Of a stretch of DNA of 9,103 nt, positions 1-6,113 are shown piece after piece. Every line of letters starts with the position of its first letter. Within the stretch, counting starts at the first letter, position 1. A program made the translations under genes and the position numbers. The notes under the pieces are model-generated. The model saw only the letters and a list, made by a program, of their open reading frames with translations. It searched no databases and was not told the origin of the DNA. The DNA comes from Lachnoclostridium sp. UBA3262 (GTDB lineage: Bacteria > Bacillota > Clostridia > Lachnospirales > Lachnospiraceae): positions 1-9,103 of the forward strand of contig DEUM01000037.1 of assembly GCA_002362575.1 (NCBI GenBank). The letters are read 5' to 3'.

Positions 1-262
1 CTTTGGTGCTGCCCGCAGTAATCGCTAACAGAGGTGGTGCATAAGGACCGGCGGGCGGCAACGCTACCAAAAGGCAGGTAAAAGCGACAATGCAGACAAC
101 GAGTTTTGCGAAGGGCGACGGAATGTTTTTGTAAACGAAGGAGACAATTCATTTTTCGCAGGAGTGATATCCCGGCAAGAAACAGTAGGATATCCGCCGC
201 ATAACCGCAAAGGATTAGACAATTACCCTGTGTCGAAACGGGTTCGACTTAGTATCGTCGGG
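1..262. other. Unassigned stretch where spoIIIAG is expected
   Basis: I see no supportable gene here. In spoIIIA operons spoIIIAG normally follows spoIIIAF directly, but none of the three minus-strand frames begins a SpoIIIAG-like protein (short cytoplasmic start followed by one membrane span). One minus frame is open from about 148 to the window edge and reads a hydrophobic stretch (KLVVCIVAFTCLLVALPP) followed by a Pro-rich PAGPYAPPLL, but it has no normal start codon. A second minus frame, with ATG at 152-150, lacks a ribosome site. Small structures are present: GTCGAA-N5-TTCGAC (232-248), and GATATCC twice (166-172 and 189-195), which also forms a 7-bp inverted pair. The stretch may be an interspersed repeat, the end of a mobile element or a rearrangement point; I cannot tell which. 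Confidence 0.5.
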
Positions 263-745
263 CTAATCATACATGATATAAATATTGTCCTCATCCACCC
301 CATAACGGATTGACAAGGATTGAACGAGCGCTGTGACATTTTCCGGCTTTTCCACTGTGCGCACGGTAATCTGAGTAATCCGGTTATCCGAAAACCGTAT
401 CTGACAGTTTTCTTTTGTCGTTCTGCACTGCGCCGCCACATCCTGACGGAGCTTCTGCTCAAAGCTTTTTTTCACCGACTGCTCATAACGCTTGCCAAGC
501 ATCTTGATTTCTTCCTCTGCCTGCTGTTCTCTCTGACCAGAAACTGCCTTTAAAAGAATATCCTTCATGTCGTTGTCTTTCTGAAATACAGTAAGCACCG
601 GCGTCAATACGAGAACAATCACAATCAGCCCGGTGGCAAAGTTAAAATACTTTCGGTATTCGCTTCCCGAAAAAAGATTGGTACACAAGGTCGCCGCCAG
701 CAAAAATACAGTGACCTTCTTCACCATGTCAAGAATCGTACTCAA
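263..745 (-). CDS. spoIIIAF: Stage III sporulation protein AF
   Basis: SpoIIIAF is a mother-cell membrane protein of the SpoIIIA-SpoIIQ channel complex that links mother cell and forespore. From the start chosen here it is 160 residues. Two hydrophobic helices (about 11-27 and 33-54) are followed by a charged linker rich in Glu, Gln and Lys and a compact C-terminal domain ending YGVDEDNIYIMYD, matching the family layout of two N-terminal spans plus a soluble ring-building-type domain. I chose TTG at 745 because a G-rich ribosome site (AAGGGGG) lies 7 bases upstream and the resulting N-terminus is short, as usual in the family. An in-frame ATG at 772 would add nine residues (MGAGEGGRA) but has a poor ribosome site, and ATG 727 is a third option. 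It is last in the visible operon and is separated from spoIIIAE by an unusually long gap. Confidence 0.85.
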   Translation of the reverse strand: MSTILDMVKKVTVFLLAATLCTNLFSGSEYRKYFNFATGLIVIVLVLTPVLTVFQKDNDMKDILLKAVSGQREQQAEEEIKMLGKRYEQSVKKSFEQKLRQDVAAQCRTTKENCQIRFSDNRITQITVRTVEKPENVTALVQSLSIRYGVDEDNIYIMYD

Positions 746-820
746 TGCCCTTCCCCCTTCCCCGGCGCCCATCCGCCCGGCGCTCAGGCTGAAAAATTCA
801 AGATTATATCACGAATCCGT

Positions 821-847
821 GCTAACGCACTCCCCGCTCGCTAACGC
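821..847. repeat. Short GCTAACGC direct repeat in the spoIIIAE-AF gap
   Basis: The octamer GCTAACGC occurs at 821-828 and again at 840-847, separated by 11 bases (ACTCCCCGCTC). It lies just after the spoIIIAE stop, in the only long gap of an otherwise tightly packed operon. On the minus strand it reads GAGCGTTAGCGAGC followed by GTGCGTTAGC. The GAGCG/GCGA wording is loosely similar to the start of the structured element after aroE. It may be a fragment of an interspersed repeat; no function is evident. Confidence 0.45.
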
Positions 848-850
848 TCA

Positions 851-1993
851 TTAAATCATATTGGTGCATACAAGGATGATAATGATTGACAGTAAAAACA
901 TCAGCGCTCCGGCAAACACATAACCGAGCAGTAATTTCCCGCTCTCCGCCGCCGCCTGCAGCGCCGCCACTACACGCTTGTCGCTGACCGGCTGTATCAT
1001 AGCGCCGCCCACCCGGTACATAACAGTAAATACAAGAAGCTTCACTATGGGATAAAAGCACATTACGATGATACAGAGCAGTCCTCCGACTCCCACAGCG
1101 CTCTTAATCAGCATACCACTTCCCAGTACAGTATCTGCCAGACTTCCTAACGTATTTCCGACTCCCGGAAGCCCCTTTGCCGTCTGAAGCATAGCATTAT
1201 TTTTTACCTTATCCATAACCGGCAGAAGCATGCCCTGAATACCCTGATAGCCAATCAGTACGCCAAAGAGGACTTTCATTCCCCAGCGCAAAAAGCTGTG
1301 GACAAGCTCCGCCATTTTAGAAAATCGGTTTTCTGCGAGCTGGTTTACCATGCTGAGGAGAAAATACACCTGAACCCCCGGCAGAAAGATATGTACCATC
1401 AGCATTTCAATGAGGCTGATGACGATTAACATCGTTTCATAAAAAGCAATGGAAGTTCCCGTACTGCTGCCAAGACATAGCGTAAGAGAAAATGAGGGAA
1501 TCAGCGCCCGCATAAAGTCAAGCAGGTGTGTAAGCGCTTCCCCCGCCACCGTATACGCCGTATAAAAGCCTGCTGACATGGTAGCAAACAGAAATAAAAA
1601 GGTAATGTAAAATCCGGTCTCCCCAAGGTCCTTCTCTCCCACTGCCCCCGCAAAATTCATAAAAATTCCAGCAATCAGTCCAAGAGCCAGAATACGGAAA
1701 ATCGTATTTTTTTGATTCTCGAACTGCCCTGCCACCTGCTCTACCCCGTGCTGCCATAAATCTTTGAGGGAAAACTCTGCCTTTCCATCTATCACATCGT
1801 TTACATAATCCTTTATGGAAAAATTATTCTCCCTGCCCTGAAACTTTTCAAACGCCTGCTGCACCTCCTCCAACGGTATACTGTCCCGCCACTCCTCCGC
1901 CGGATTCGGATTTACCTCCGAATTCTGTTTTGCCAGACAGAGTCCTCCGGGAAATAACCACAGTAGTAATATAAGAACACACCATTTTCTCAT
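851..1993 (-). CDS. spoIIIAE: Stage III sporulation protein AE
   Basis: SpoIIIAE is a polytopic membrane component of the SpoIIIA channel apparatus, acting in the mother-cell membrane around the engulfed forespore. The product is 380 residues, close to the roughly 400 usual for the family. An N-terminal signal-like segment (MRKWCVLILLLWLFPGG) is followed by an acidic extracytoplasmic region (about 25-95), then about six or more hydrophobic segments, with the last near 355-378. The frame is open further upstream to 2116, but the start at 1993 is preferred because it opens the signal peptide, has AGGAG 10 bases upstream, and overlaps the spoIIIAD stop as ATGA (1993-1990), indicating translational coupling. 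The extra upstream residues read as Arg- and Cys-rich junk from the spoIIIAD shadow frame. Confidence 0.93.
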   Translation of the reverse strand: MRKWCVLILLLWLFPGGLCLAKQNSEVNPNPAEEWRDSIPLEEVQQAFEKFQGRENNFSIKDYVNDVIDGKAEFSLKDLWQHGVEQVAGQFENQKNTIFRILALGLIAGIFMNFAGAVGEKDLGETGFYITFLFLFATMSAGFYTAYTVAGEALTHLLDFMRALIPSFSLTLCLGSSTGTSIAFYETMLIVISLIEMLMVHIFLPGVQVYFLLSMVNQLAENRFSKMAELVHSFLRWGMKVLFGVLIGYQGIQGMLLPVMDKVKNNAMLQTAKGLPGVGNTLGSLADTVLGSGMLIKSAVGVGGLLCIIVMCFYPIVKLLVFTVMYRVGGAMIQPVSDKRVVAALQAAAESGKLLLGYVFAGALMFLLSIIIILVCTNMI

Positions 1994-2370
1994 GAAAATA
2001 ATTCTCCTATCGTCTGTACCAGCGCTTCCAGTACAGGCAGACTGACAATCAGCATACTGATTTTTCCGGCAAAGGCAATCTGTCCGGCGACAGCGCCATG
2101 TCCTGCGTCCCGGCACAGGCTGACAGCAAACTGCGTGAGGTATGCGATTCCTACCATTTTCAGCAGTATAGCAATATATTCCCCTTCCAGTCCGACCGAC
2201 TTTTCAAAACTGCGGATTCCTTCTGTAATCACAGATATTTTTGATAAGCCATAGGAAAATATCATGAGCGCGGCGCAGACCGCCACAAAAAAACCATACT
2301 CCTTCTTAATGCTTCCGGCAGCCATTGCAAGAAATATCGAGGAGATTCCGATTAGCACGACTTTTACCAT
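1990..2370 (-). CDS. spoIIIAD: Stage III sporulation protein AD
   Basis: SpoIIIAD is a small integral membrane protein of the SpoIIIA complex. It has 126 residues, the usual family size, with about four hydrophobic segments (near 1-20, 26-45, 64-84 and 98-116). A charged stretch SFEKSVGLEGEY precedes the third span and RDAGHGAVAGQ the fourth. The start ATG has AAGGAAGG about 10 bases upstream. The gene follows spoIIIAC after 35 bases and overlaps the spoIIIAE start by 4 bases. SpoIIIAC and SpoIIIAD are related in sequence and thought to act together; that pairing comes from family knowledge and is not visible here beyond gene order. Confidence 0.93.
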   Translation of the reverse strand: MVKVVLIGISSIFLAMAAGSIKKEYGFFVAVCAALMIFSYGLSKISVITEGIRSFEKSVGLEGEYIAILLKMVGIAYLTQFAVSLCRDAGHGAVAGQIAFAGKISMLIVSLPVLEALVQTIGELFS

Positions 2371-2405
2371 TCACACCACACCTTCCTTCTGTTTATGCCG
2401 CCAGA

Positions 2406-2600
2406 CTATATCGAAAATAAATCCTCAATGGTCTCAAATAATTCAGATATATAGGGAATCACCCAGAACAGCACCAGAATCAACCCTGCCAGACTGACTA
2501 AAAACGCCTGCTCATCCCTGCCGGACTGTTTTAATATCTGGTTCAGTATCGTAACCAGAATTCCCACTAGTGCAATTTTAAAAATAATTGTAATCTCCAT
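2406..2600 (-). CDS. spoIIIAC: Stage III sporulation protein AC
   Basis: SpoIIIAC is a very small two-span membrane protein of the SpoIIIA complex; at 64 residues it matches the usual 65-68. The first span (about 5-23) ends in LNQILKQSGRDEQAF, a typical inter-helix loop for this family, and the second (about 33-50) is followed by an acidic tail ELFETIEDLFSI. The start is supported by AAGGGG 8 bases upstream. It lies 32 bases after spoIIIAB and 35 bases before spoIIIAD in the same operon. Confidence 0.93.
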   Translation of the reverse strand: MEITIIFKIALVGILVTILNQILKQSGRDEQAFLVSLAGLILVLFWVIPYISELFETIEDLFSI

Positions 2601-2632
2601 CCATTTACCCCTTCGACGATATCAGACAGGCA

Positions 2633-3145
2633 TTATAAAATAATAATACATATCAACATCCCGCACATTGTCCCAAGTACCGGGTACAATCTTGCCCGGC
2701 TTTTTTTCTCTGCCTCGTACTCCTTCATACTCTGTTCCAGTCTGTTCAGATATAAATCCAGTATCTGTAGCTGCATCTGGGCGTCCAGATAGCCAAGAGT
2801 ATCTCCTAATTCCCTCAGTTCCCTGATATCTTCCTTTCGCATTTCCCTGTCGCTGATGGTTTCCTGTAATGCCTGTGACCAGATTTTTTCGAGTCGTGCT
2901 CCCCCCTCCTCCATGCGGTCAGCGACAAGCAAAAAAAATTCTTTTACCGCTCCCCATACCCGTCCAGCCGCTTGAAAAAATGCCTGCGGAAGAGGCGTCC
3001 TTCCATATGCTATCTCTCCGCGGATGATAAGGACTGCCTTACGGCACGAAACCAAATTTTTAAAACGTCTTGTATACAGTGCGCTATACCATATACCAAG
3101 TCCCATACATCCAAGAAACACCATACACATTCCCAGCCATTTCAT
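2633..3145 (-). CDS. spoIIIAB: Stage III sporulation protein AB
   Basis: SpoIIIAB is a membrane-anchored component of the SpoIIIA complex; its long cytoplasmic helical part resembles type II/IV secretion platform proteins according to family knowledge. The product is 170 residues, standard for the family. An N-terminal span (about 4-23) is followed by RRFKNLVSCRKAV and an LRGEI-like segment (IIRGEIAYGRTPL), then a long amphipathic, charged helical region (about 70-145, rich in Glu, Arg and Leu), and a C-terminal span (about 152-170). Its ATG overlaps the spoIIIAA stop as ATGA (3145-3142), so translation is probably coupled to spoIIIAA. Confidence 0.93.
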   Translation of the reverse strand: MKWLGMCMVFLGCMGLGIWYSALYTRRFKNLVSCRKAVLIIRGEIAYGRTPLPQAFFQAAGRVWGAVKEFFLLVADRMEEGGARLEKIWSQALQETISDREMRKEDIRELRELGDTLGYLDAQMQLQILDLYLNRLEQSMKEYEAEKKSRARLYPVLGTMCGMLICIIIL

Positions 3146-4059
3146 CCTGACATCACCTGTCCTTTCCCATTATAAACCGTTCGGATTTGCCCCGGTTTTT
3201 CTTTCTTTTCCAAAAACACAATCCGCCCAAACATTTCTTCTTCCAGCATTTTCTGCATAAGAGGTTTCTCCCGGATATGCTGCAGAGAACTGCCATGCAC
3301 AGTCGCCAGTAGAGAACACCCACTTGTCAGTGCATATGTCATCGCTTCGTAGTCCTGTCTGGTTCCTATCTCATCCACCGCAATAACCTCCGGAGCCATA
3401 GAGCGAATCATCATCCGGATTCCCTCGGACTTCGGGCAGGCATCCAAAACATCGCAATACGCTCCCATATCCTTTTGCGGAACTCCGAGATAACAGCCTG
3501 CAATTTCAGAGCGCTCATCTACGACAGAAACATTTTTCCCCGAAAATGTCCTGCCCCCGGTCGCCACATTTCTCACAATGTCCCGGAGCAGGGTTGTCTT
3601 TCCGGCCCCGGGCGGCGAAACAATGAGGGTGGATAAAAAGGTGTCCCCCTCAAACAAATAGGGAATCAGCCGGTCAGCACAGCCTTTTACTTCATGCGAA
3701 ATCCGTATGTTTAGGAAAGATAGGTTTCTCAGTGTACGGACCTGTCCTTCCTCCATGACAGCCTTTCCTGCCACCCCGATGCGGTGTCCTCCCGGAATGG
3801 TCAGATAACCCTTCCGTATTTCATCCTCAAACGCATAGAGGGAATAATTACTGATATATTCCAGAATTTCCCTGAACTCCTTCCGGCTCACAACCTGTCC
3901 ATTCTGATTCGGCGATAACTTCCTTCCCTGCCATGTCAGCACCAGCTCTTTCCCGCTCCGTATATGGATTTCCTGCAGACTCTCCCAGTCCGGCGCCGCA
4001 CGTATTACCAATCTCTTTATCCGCTCCGGAAGTACCTGTAAAATTTCTTCCTTATTCAT
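3142..4059 (-). CDS. spoIIIAA: Stage III sporulation protein AA, ATPase
   Basis: SpoIIIAA is the cytoplasmic (mother-cell) ATPase of the SpoIIIA machine, related to type II/IV secretion ATPases. At 305 residues it is full length. Walker A reads SPPGAGKTT at 148-156 with Lys154 and Thr155 in place. Walker B reads VIAVDE at 225-230, followed by IGTRQDYEA. Between them, VVDERSEIAG (179-188) is the conserved acidic segment of the family, and LLATVHG (250-256) carries the histidine-containing sensor. The N-terminal third (IHIRSGKELVL and YSLYAFEDEIRKGYLTIPGGHRIGVAG) is typical of SpoIIIAA. The start ATG follows GAGGG with about 6 bases of spacing. It is the first gene of the operon and lies about 40 bases downstream of a sigma-E-type promoter. 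Confidence 0.96.
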   Translation of the reverse strand: MNKEEILQVLPERIKRLVIRAAPDWESLQEIHIRSGKELVLTWQGRKLSPNQNGQVVSRKEFREILEYISNYSLYAFEDEIRKGYLTIPGGHRIGVAGKAVMEEGQVRTLRNLSFLNIRISHEVKGCADRLIPYLFEGDTFLSTLIVSPPGAGKTTLLRDIVRNVATGGRTFSGKNVSVVDERSEIAGCYLGVPQKDMGAYCDVLDACPKSEGIRMMIRSMAPEVIAVDEIGTRQDYEAMTYALTSGCSLLATVHGSSLQHIREKPLMQKMLEEEMFGRIVFLEKKEKPGQIRTVYNGKGQVMSG

Positions 4060-4105
4060 CGTTTCCCTCTTTTCTAATTAAAGACTTACCCGTCTGACTT
4101 GTACA

Positions 4106-4134
4106 TATATATGCCTGTCCCCGGCGAATATTCC
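4106..4134 (-). promoter_or_regulatory. Sigma-E-type promoter of the spoIIIA operon
   Basis: On the minus strand GGAATATT (4134-4127) is followed after 13 bases by CATATATA (4113-4106). This closely fits the sigma-E consensus of an ATATT-containing -35 box and a CATACAMT -10 box at 13-14 bases. A start near 4099 would give a leader of about 40 bases before spoIIIAA. In Bacillus subtilis spoIIIA is a sigma-E operon, so the match agrees with known regulation. I did not search further for SpoIIID sites. Confidence 0.7.
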
Positions 4135-4163
4135 TTGAAGGAAATAACTTTCTGTGCTAAAGT
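4135..4163 (+). promoter_or_regulatory. Sigma-A-type promoter of aroE, with flanking inverted repeat
   Basis: TTGAAG (4135-4140), a 17-base spacer and TAAAGT (4158-4163) form a reasonable vegetative promoter facing aroE, with a start near 4170. An imperfect inverted repeat, CTTTCTGTGC (4148-4157) and GCGCAGAAAG (4171-4180), matching at 9 of 10 positions, brackets the -10 box exactly and could be an operator. AAAGGAG (4177-4183), 7 bases before the aroE ATG, is the ribosome site and partly lies in the right half-site. Confidence 0.55.
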
Positions 4164-4190
4164 GGTATATGCGCAGAAAGGAGTTACGTT

Positions 4191-4961
4191 ATGGATTACG
4201 GACTAATTGGAGAAAAATTAGGACACAGTTCCTCAAAAGAAATACATGGAAAGCTGGCAGACTACACCTACGACCTCTGCCCGCTTACAAAGGAAGAATT
4301 TAAAGAGTTTATGGAAAAAAGGGAGTTTAAGGCTATCAATGTAACCATTCCCTATAAATGTGACGTCATTCCCTATTTATCCTCTATGGATGACAATGCA
4401 AAGGCTATCGGCGCAGTGAATACCATCGTCAACCGCGGTGGAAACCTGTACGGCTACAATACGGATATGCCCGGCTTTATCTATATGGTAAAGAAAAATG
4501 GGATTGAAATGGCTGGAAAAAAAGTCGTCGTACTCGGAAACGGCGGCGCAGCACAGGCAGTGAAGGCAGCTATCCGAAAGCTTTCCGCCTCCGAGCTCAT
4601 TATCGTGGGACACCGTACGATGAGGAAAGGTGTGATTACCTATGAAGAATGTTTTGAAAAACACAGCGACGCCGATATCGTCGTAAATACGAGCCCGGTC
4701 GGCATGTACCCGAATGTCGACGCTTCTCCTGTTGATTTGACACGGTTTCCTGACTGCCATGCAGTCGTTGACATCATTGCCAATCCCCTTACGACAAAGC
4801 TTGTCGCTCAGGCGAGAGAGCTTGGCATGACCGGCGTTACCGGTCTCGAAATGCTTGTCGCTCAGGCAAAGTACGCTGTTGAAATTTTTCTGGATACACA
4901 AATTCCGGAAGAAAAAATCGATGAAATATACAATGAAATGAAGAACCCCCGGTTATCATGA
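4191..4961 (+). CDS. aroE: Shikimate dehydrogenase (NADP+)
   Basis: AroE reduces 3-dehydroshikimate to shikimate with NADPH, the fourth step of chorismate synthesis, in the cytosol. The product is 256 residues, slightly short of the typical 270-290 but complete. The shikimate-binding Ser-x-Ser is seen in GHSSSKEIH (Ser13, Ser15). The catalytic pair is Lys56 in NVTIPYK and Asp92 in YNTD. The dinucleotide loop is GNGGAAQA (116-123), with HRTMRK (141-146) in the place of the NADP-phosphate-binding NRT-type loop. NTSPVGM (166-172) and the late GLEMLVAQA glutamine (Gln225) are conserved. An oddity is that the residue after Ser-x-Ser is Lys rather than the usual Pro. No other aro gene is visible, so it stands alone here. 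A quinate/shikimate dehydrogenase role is the main alternative. Confidence 0.92.
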   Translation: MDYGLIGEKLGHSSSKEIHGKLADYTYDLCPLTKEEFKEFMEKREFKAINVTIPYKCDVIPYLSSMDDNAKAIGAVNTIVNRGGNLYGYNTDMPGFIYMVKKNGIEMAGKKVVVLGNGGAAQAVKAAIRKLSASELIIVGHRTMRKGVITYEECFEKHSDADIVVNTSPVGMYPNVDASPVDLTRFPDCHAVVDIIANPLTTKLVAQARELGMTGVTGLEMLVAQAKYAVEIFLDTQIPEEKIDEIYNEMKNPRLS

Positions 4962-5143
4962 TAATACCTCATTTCTGAGCGACTTGTCGCGAAGAGGCGA
5001 TGAGAAAGCTGCGTATGCAGTTTCTCATCTGCCATCAAAGCTATTTGTTTTCGCTCAGAAACAAATAGCCGTGTGAAAAATCAGCACTTCAGTGTGATTT
5101 TTCACACTATGCCCATGGGGTGTCTTATCATAAAACCGGGGTT
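4944..5143. repeat. Multi-hairpin structured intergenic element after aroE
   Basis: An outer inverted repeat joins AACCCCCGGTT...ATGATAA (4944-4964) to TTATCAT...AACCGGGGTT (5125-5143), with one bulge. The left arm also contains the perfect palindrome TTATCATGATAA (4953-4964) and overlaps the last codons and stop of aroE. Inside are four hairpins. GCGA/TCGC lies at 4979-4990. GGCGATGAGAAA.CTGC pairs with GCAGTTTCTCATC.GCC (4996-5033), a stem of 16 pairs with a GTAT loop. GCTATTTGTTT pairs with AAACAAATAGC (5040-5069), 11 pairs with an 8-base loop. GTGTGAAAAATCA.CAC pairs with GTGTGATTTTTCACAC (5071-5107), 16 pairs with a TTCA loop. CTGAGCG (4975-4981) is complementary to the third hairpin's loop (5052-5058). 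No long U-tract follows, so it is not a plain terminator. It could be a MITE-like repeat or a structured RNA. Confidence 0.75.
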
Positions 5144-5153
5144 ACTATATGAG

Positions 5154-5186
5154 AGCTTTTATCAAAACTAAAGCTTTTTATCAAAG
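5154..5186. repeat. Near-identical tandem pair spanning a stop codon
   Basis: AGCTTTTATCAAAA (5154-5167) and AGCTTTTTATCAAAG (5172-5186) are two near copies in tandem, differing by one T and the last base. The right copy encodes the last residues (FDKKL) of the 5168-5707 protein on the minus strand, and the other lies just past its stop. This looks like a small local duplication that may have set the present C-terminus. Confidence 0.5.
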
Positions 5187-5707
5187 TTCCTGCCTCTTAT
5201 TTTCTCTGCCTTTGATACAACCATTCCTGTCTTTTTCGATTTTGGTTTTGTATTTTCCCGAATCCTGCTCATCCAGCTTTTCTTATCTTTTTTCGGAAGT
5301 GGGAAGCTGCTTCGGTTCTTACTGCCCGGACTCTCCGATATGCTCCACGCCCCAAGGCTCCCATCCGCATGGATAATAAATCCAAATGCTTTTATGTTCG
5401 AATTTTTGCCGAACAGTTCCGGCATTGTTTTCGTTATCTGACTGCAATCATAAATCAGCGCTTCGTATTCCATCCGCTTTTCTGGATTCTCCTGCATCTG
5501 ACTCAGAATGTTTGGGGAAATCGCAATATTATTTGTCCCCTTTGCGGAAAACGGCTCCGTATTTGTACTGAATTTTATGTCCGGAAACTTTTCTGACAAC
5601 TGTCCGAGCATATCCTTCTCTGCACTGTTACTATTCTCTGCCGCCCTGTTTTTTGCATATGCGTAGGCTTCCTCCGAAACCCAGCTATTTCCTATCTTTA
5701 CTGCCAT
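5168..5707 (-). CDS. Uncharacterised protein, DUF6033-like
   Basis: The function is unknown. The product is 179 residues, soluble, with no signal peptide or membrane span. Three parts are visible: an N-terminal Ala/Glu-rich helix (about 10-40); a central block NNIAISPNILSQMQENPE (59-76) that resembles the ISP-x(5)-M-x-x-[DN]-P-E segment I associate with DUF6033-type proteins of gut Clostridia; and a strand-like block GFIIHADGSLGAWSIS (109-124), followed by a very basic Lys/Arg/Ser tail. The start at 5707 has a clear GGAGG 7 bases upstream. It lies 34 bases after the upstream gene and is probably co-transcribed with it. The family name is recalled rather than searched. The shared motif with the two neighbouring unknown genes is visible in the sequence. 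Confidence 0.75.
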   Translation of the reverse strand: MAVKIGNSWVSEEAYAYAKNRAAENSNSAEKDMLGQLSEKFPDIKFSTNTEPFSAKGTNNIAISPNILSQMQENPEKRMEYEALIYDCSQITKTMPELFGKNSNIKAFGFIIHADGSLGAWSISESPGSKNRSSFPLPKKDKKSWMSRIRENTKPKSKKTGMVVSKAEKIRGRNFDKKL

Positions 5708-5741
5708 AATTCATCCTCCAATCCTTATTTAACTACTCAAT

Positions 5742-6113
5742 TTATATATGCAAATCCAGCCCTGAGCCAAGCTCTTTCTGCTCCTGCCTATCCGTCTGTC
5801 CGCTATCGCTTTTCTTTTCTTCGAGCACTTCCTGTAATTTTTCTTTCCTTTCCGCTGCCTTTTCTTTTGTTTTCGTAATCAGCCTTTCTGTATTTTTCTT
5901 TCTTGCCTGCCGAAGCTTCTCGCTCATTTTGTTACCGCTTTCACTTCGGATATAAGCGCAGGAACGGTACTCACCATTTTCATCAATATAACCGTGACGA
6001 TAAACAACTTTCTTCCCGGTTCCCCGGTACATGCTTTCTGACAGCTTTGTCATTGCCTCAACCCCTTTAATCAGCTCTTTCATCTCTTTTTCAAGCTTTG
6101 GATCGTTCTGCAT
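5742..6113 (-). CDS. Uncharacterised protein, C-terminal part of a frameshifted gene
   Basis: This is the downstream part (123 residues from ATG 6113) of what looks like one broken gene whose N-terminus lies in another frame at 6225-6091. It begins MQNDPKLEKEMKELIKG, which matches the second half of the conserved ISP...M-x-x-DPE block of the next gene. GYIDENGEYRSCAYI follows (about 42-56), then a long, highly charged Lys/Glu/Arg helix (about 60-105), and the protein ends GSGLDLHI. The upstream half of the conserved block (the ISP part) is missing. The frame is open back to 6194, but those residues are out of character. AAAGGGG about 9 bases before ATG 6113 might allow independent translation. 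It sits between the N-terminal fragment and the 5168-5707 gene in one operon. Confidence 0.6.
   Translation of the reverse strand: MQNDPKLEKEMKELIKGVEAMTKLSESMYRGTGKKVVYRHGYIDENGEYRSCAYIRSESGNKMSEKLRQARKKNTERLITKTKEKAAERKEKLQEVLEEKKSDSGQTDRQEQKELGSGLDLHI

Noticed and set aside
236..252. tRNA-like T-loop (GGTTCGA) in the left end
   Set aside because: No acceptor, D or anticodon stems can be drawn around it; GTCGAA/TTCGAC is just a short inverted repeat.
1994..2116. Extended N-terminus for SpoIIIAE
   Set aside because: The added residues are an out-of-frame reading of spoIIIAD; the start at 1993 opens a signal peptide and has an AGGAG ribosome site.
4377..4901. 174-residue open frame on the minus strand across aroE
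   Set aside because: It is fully antisense to a gene with all AroE motifs, has no ribosome site, and its Cys/His-rich content is typical of a shadow frame.
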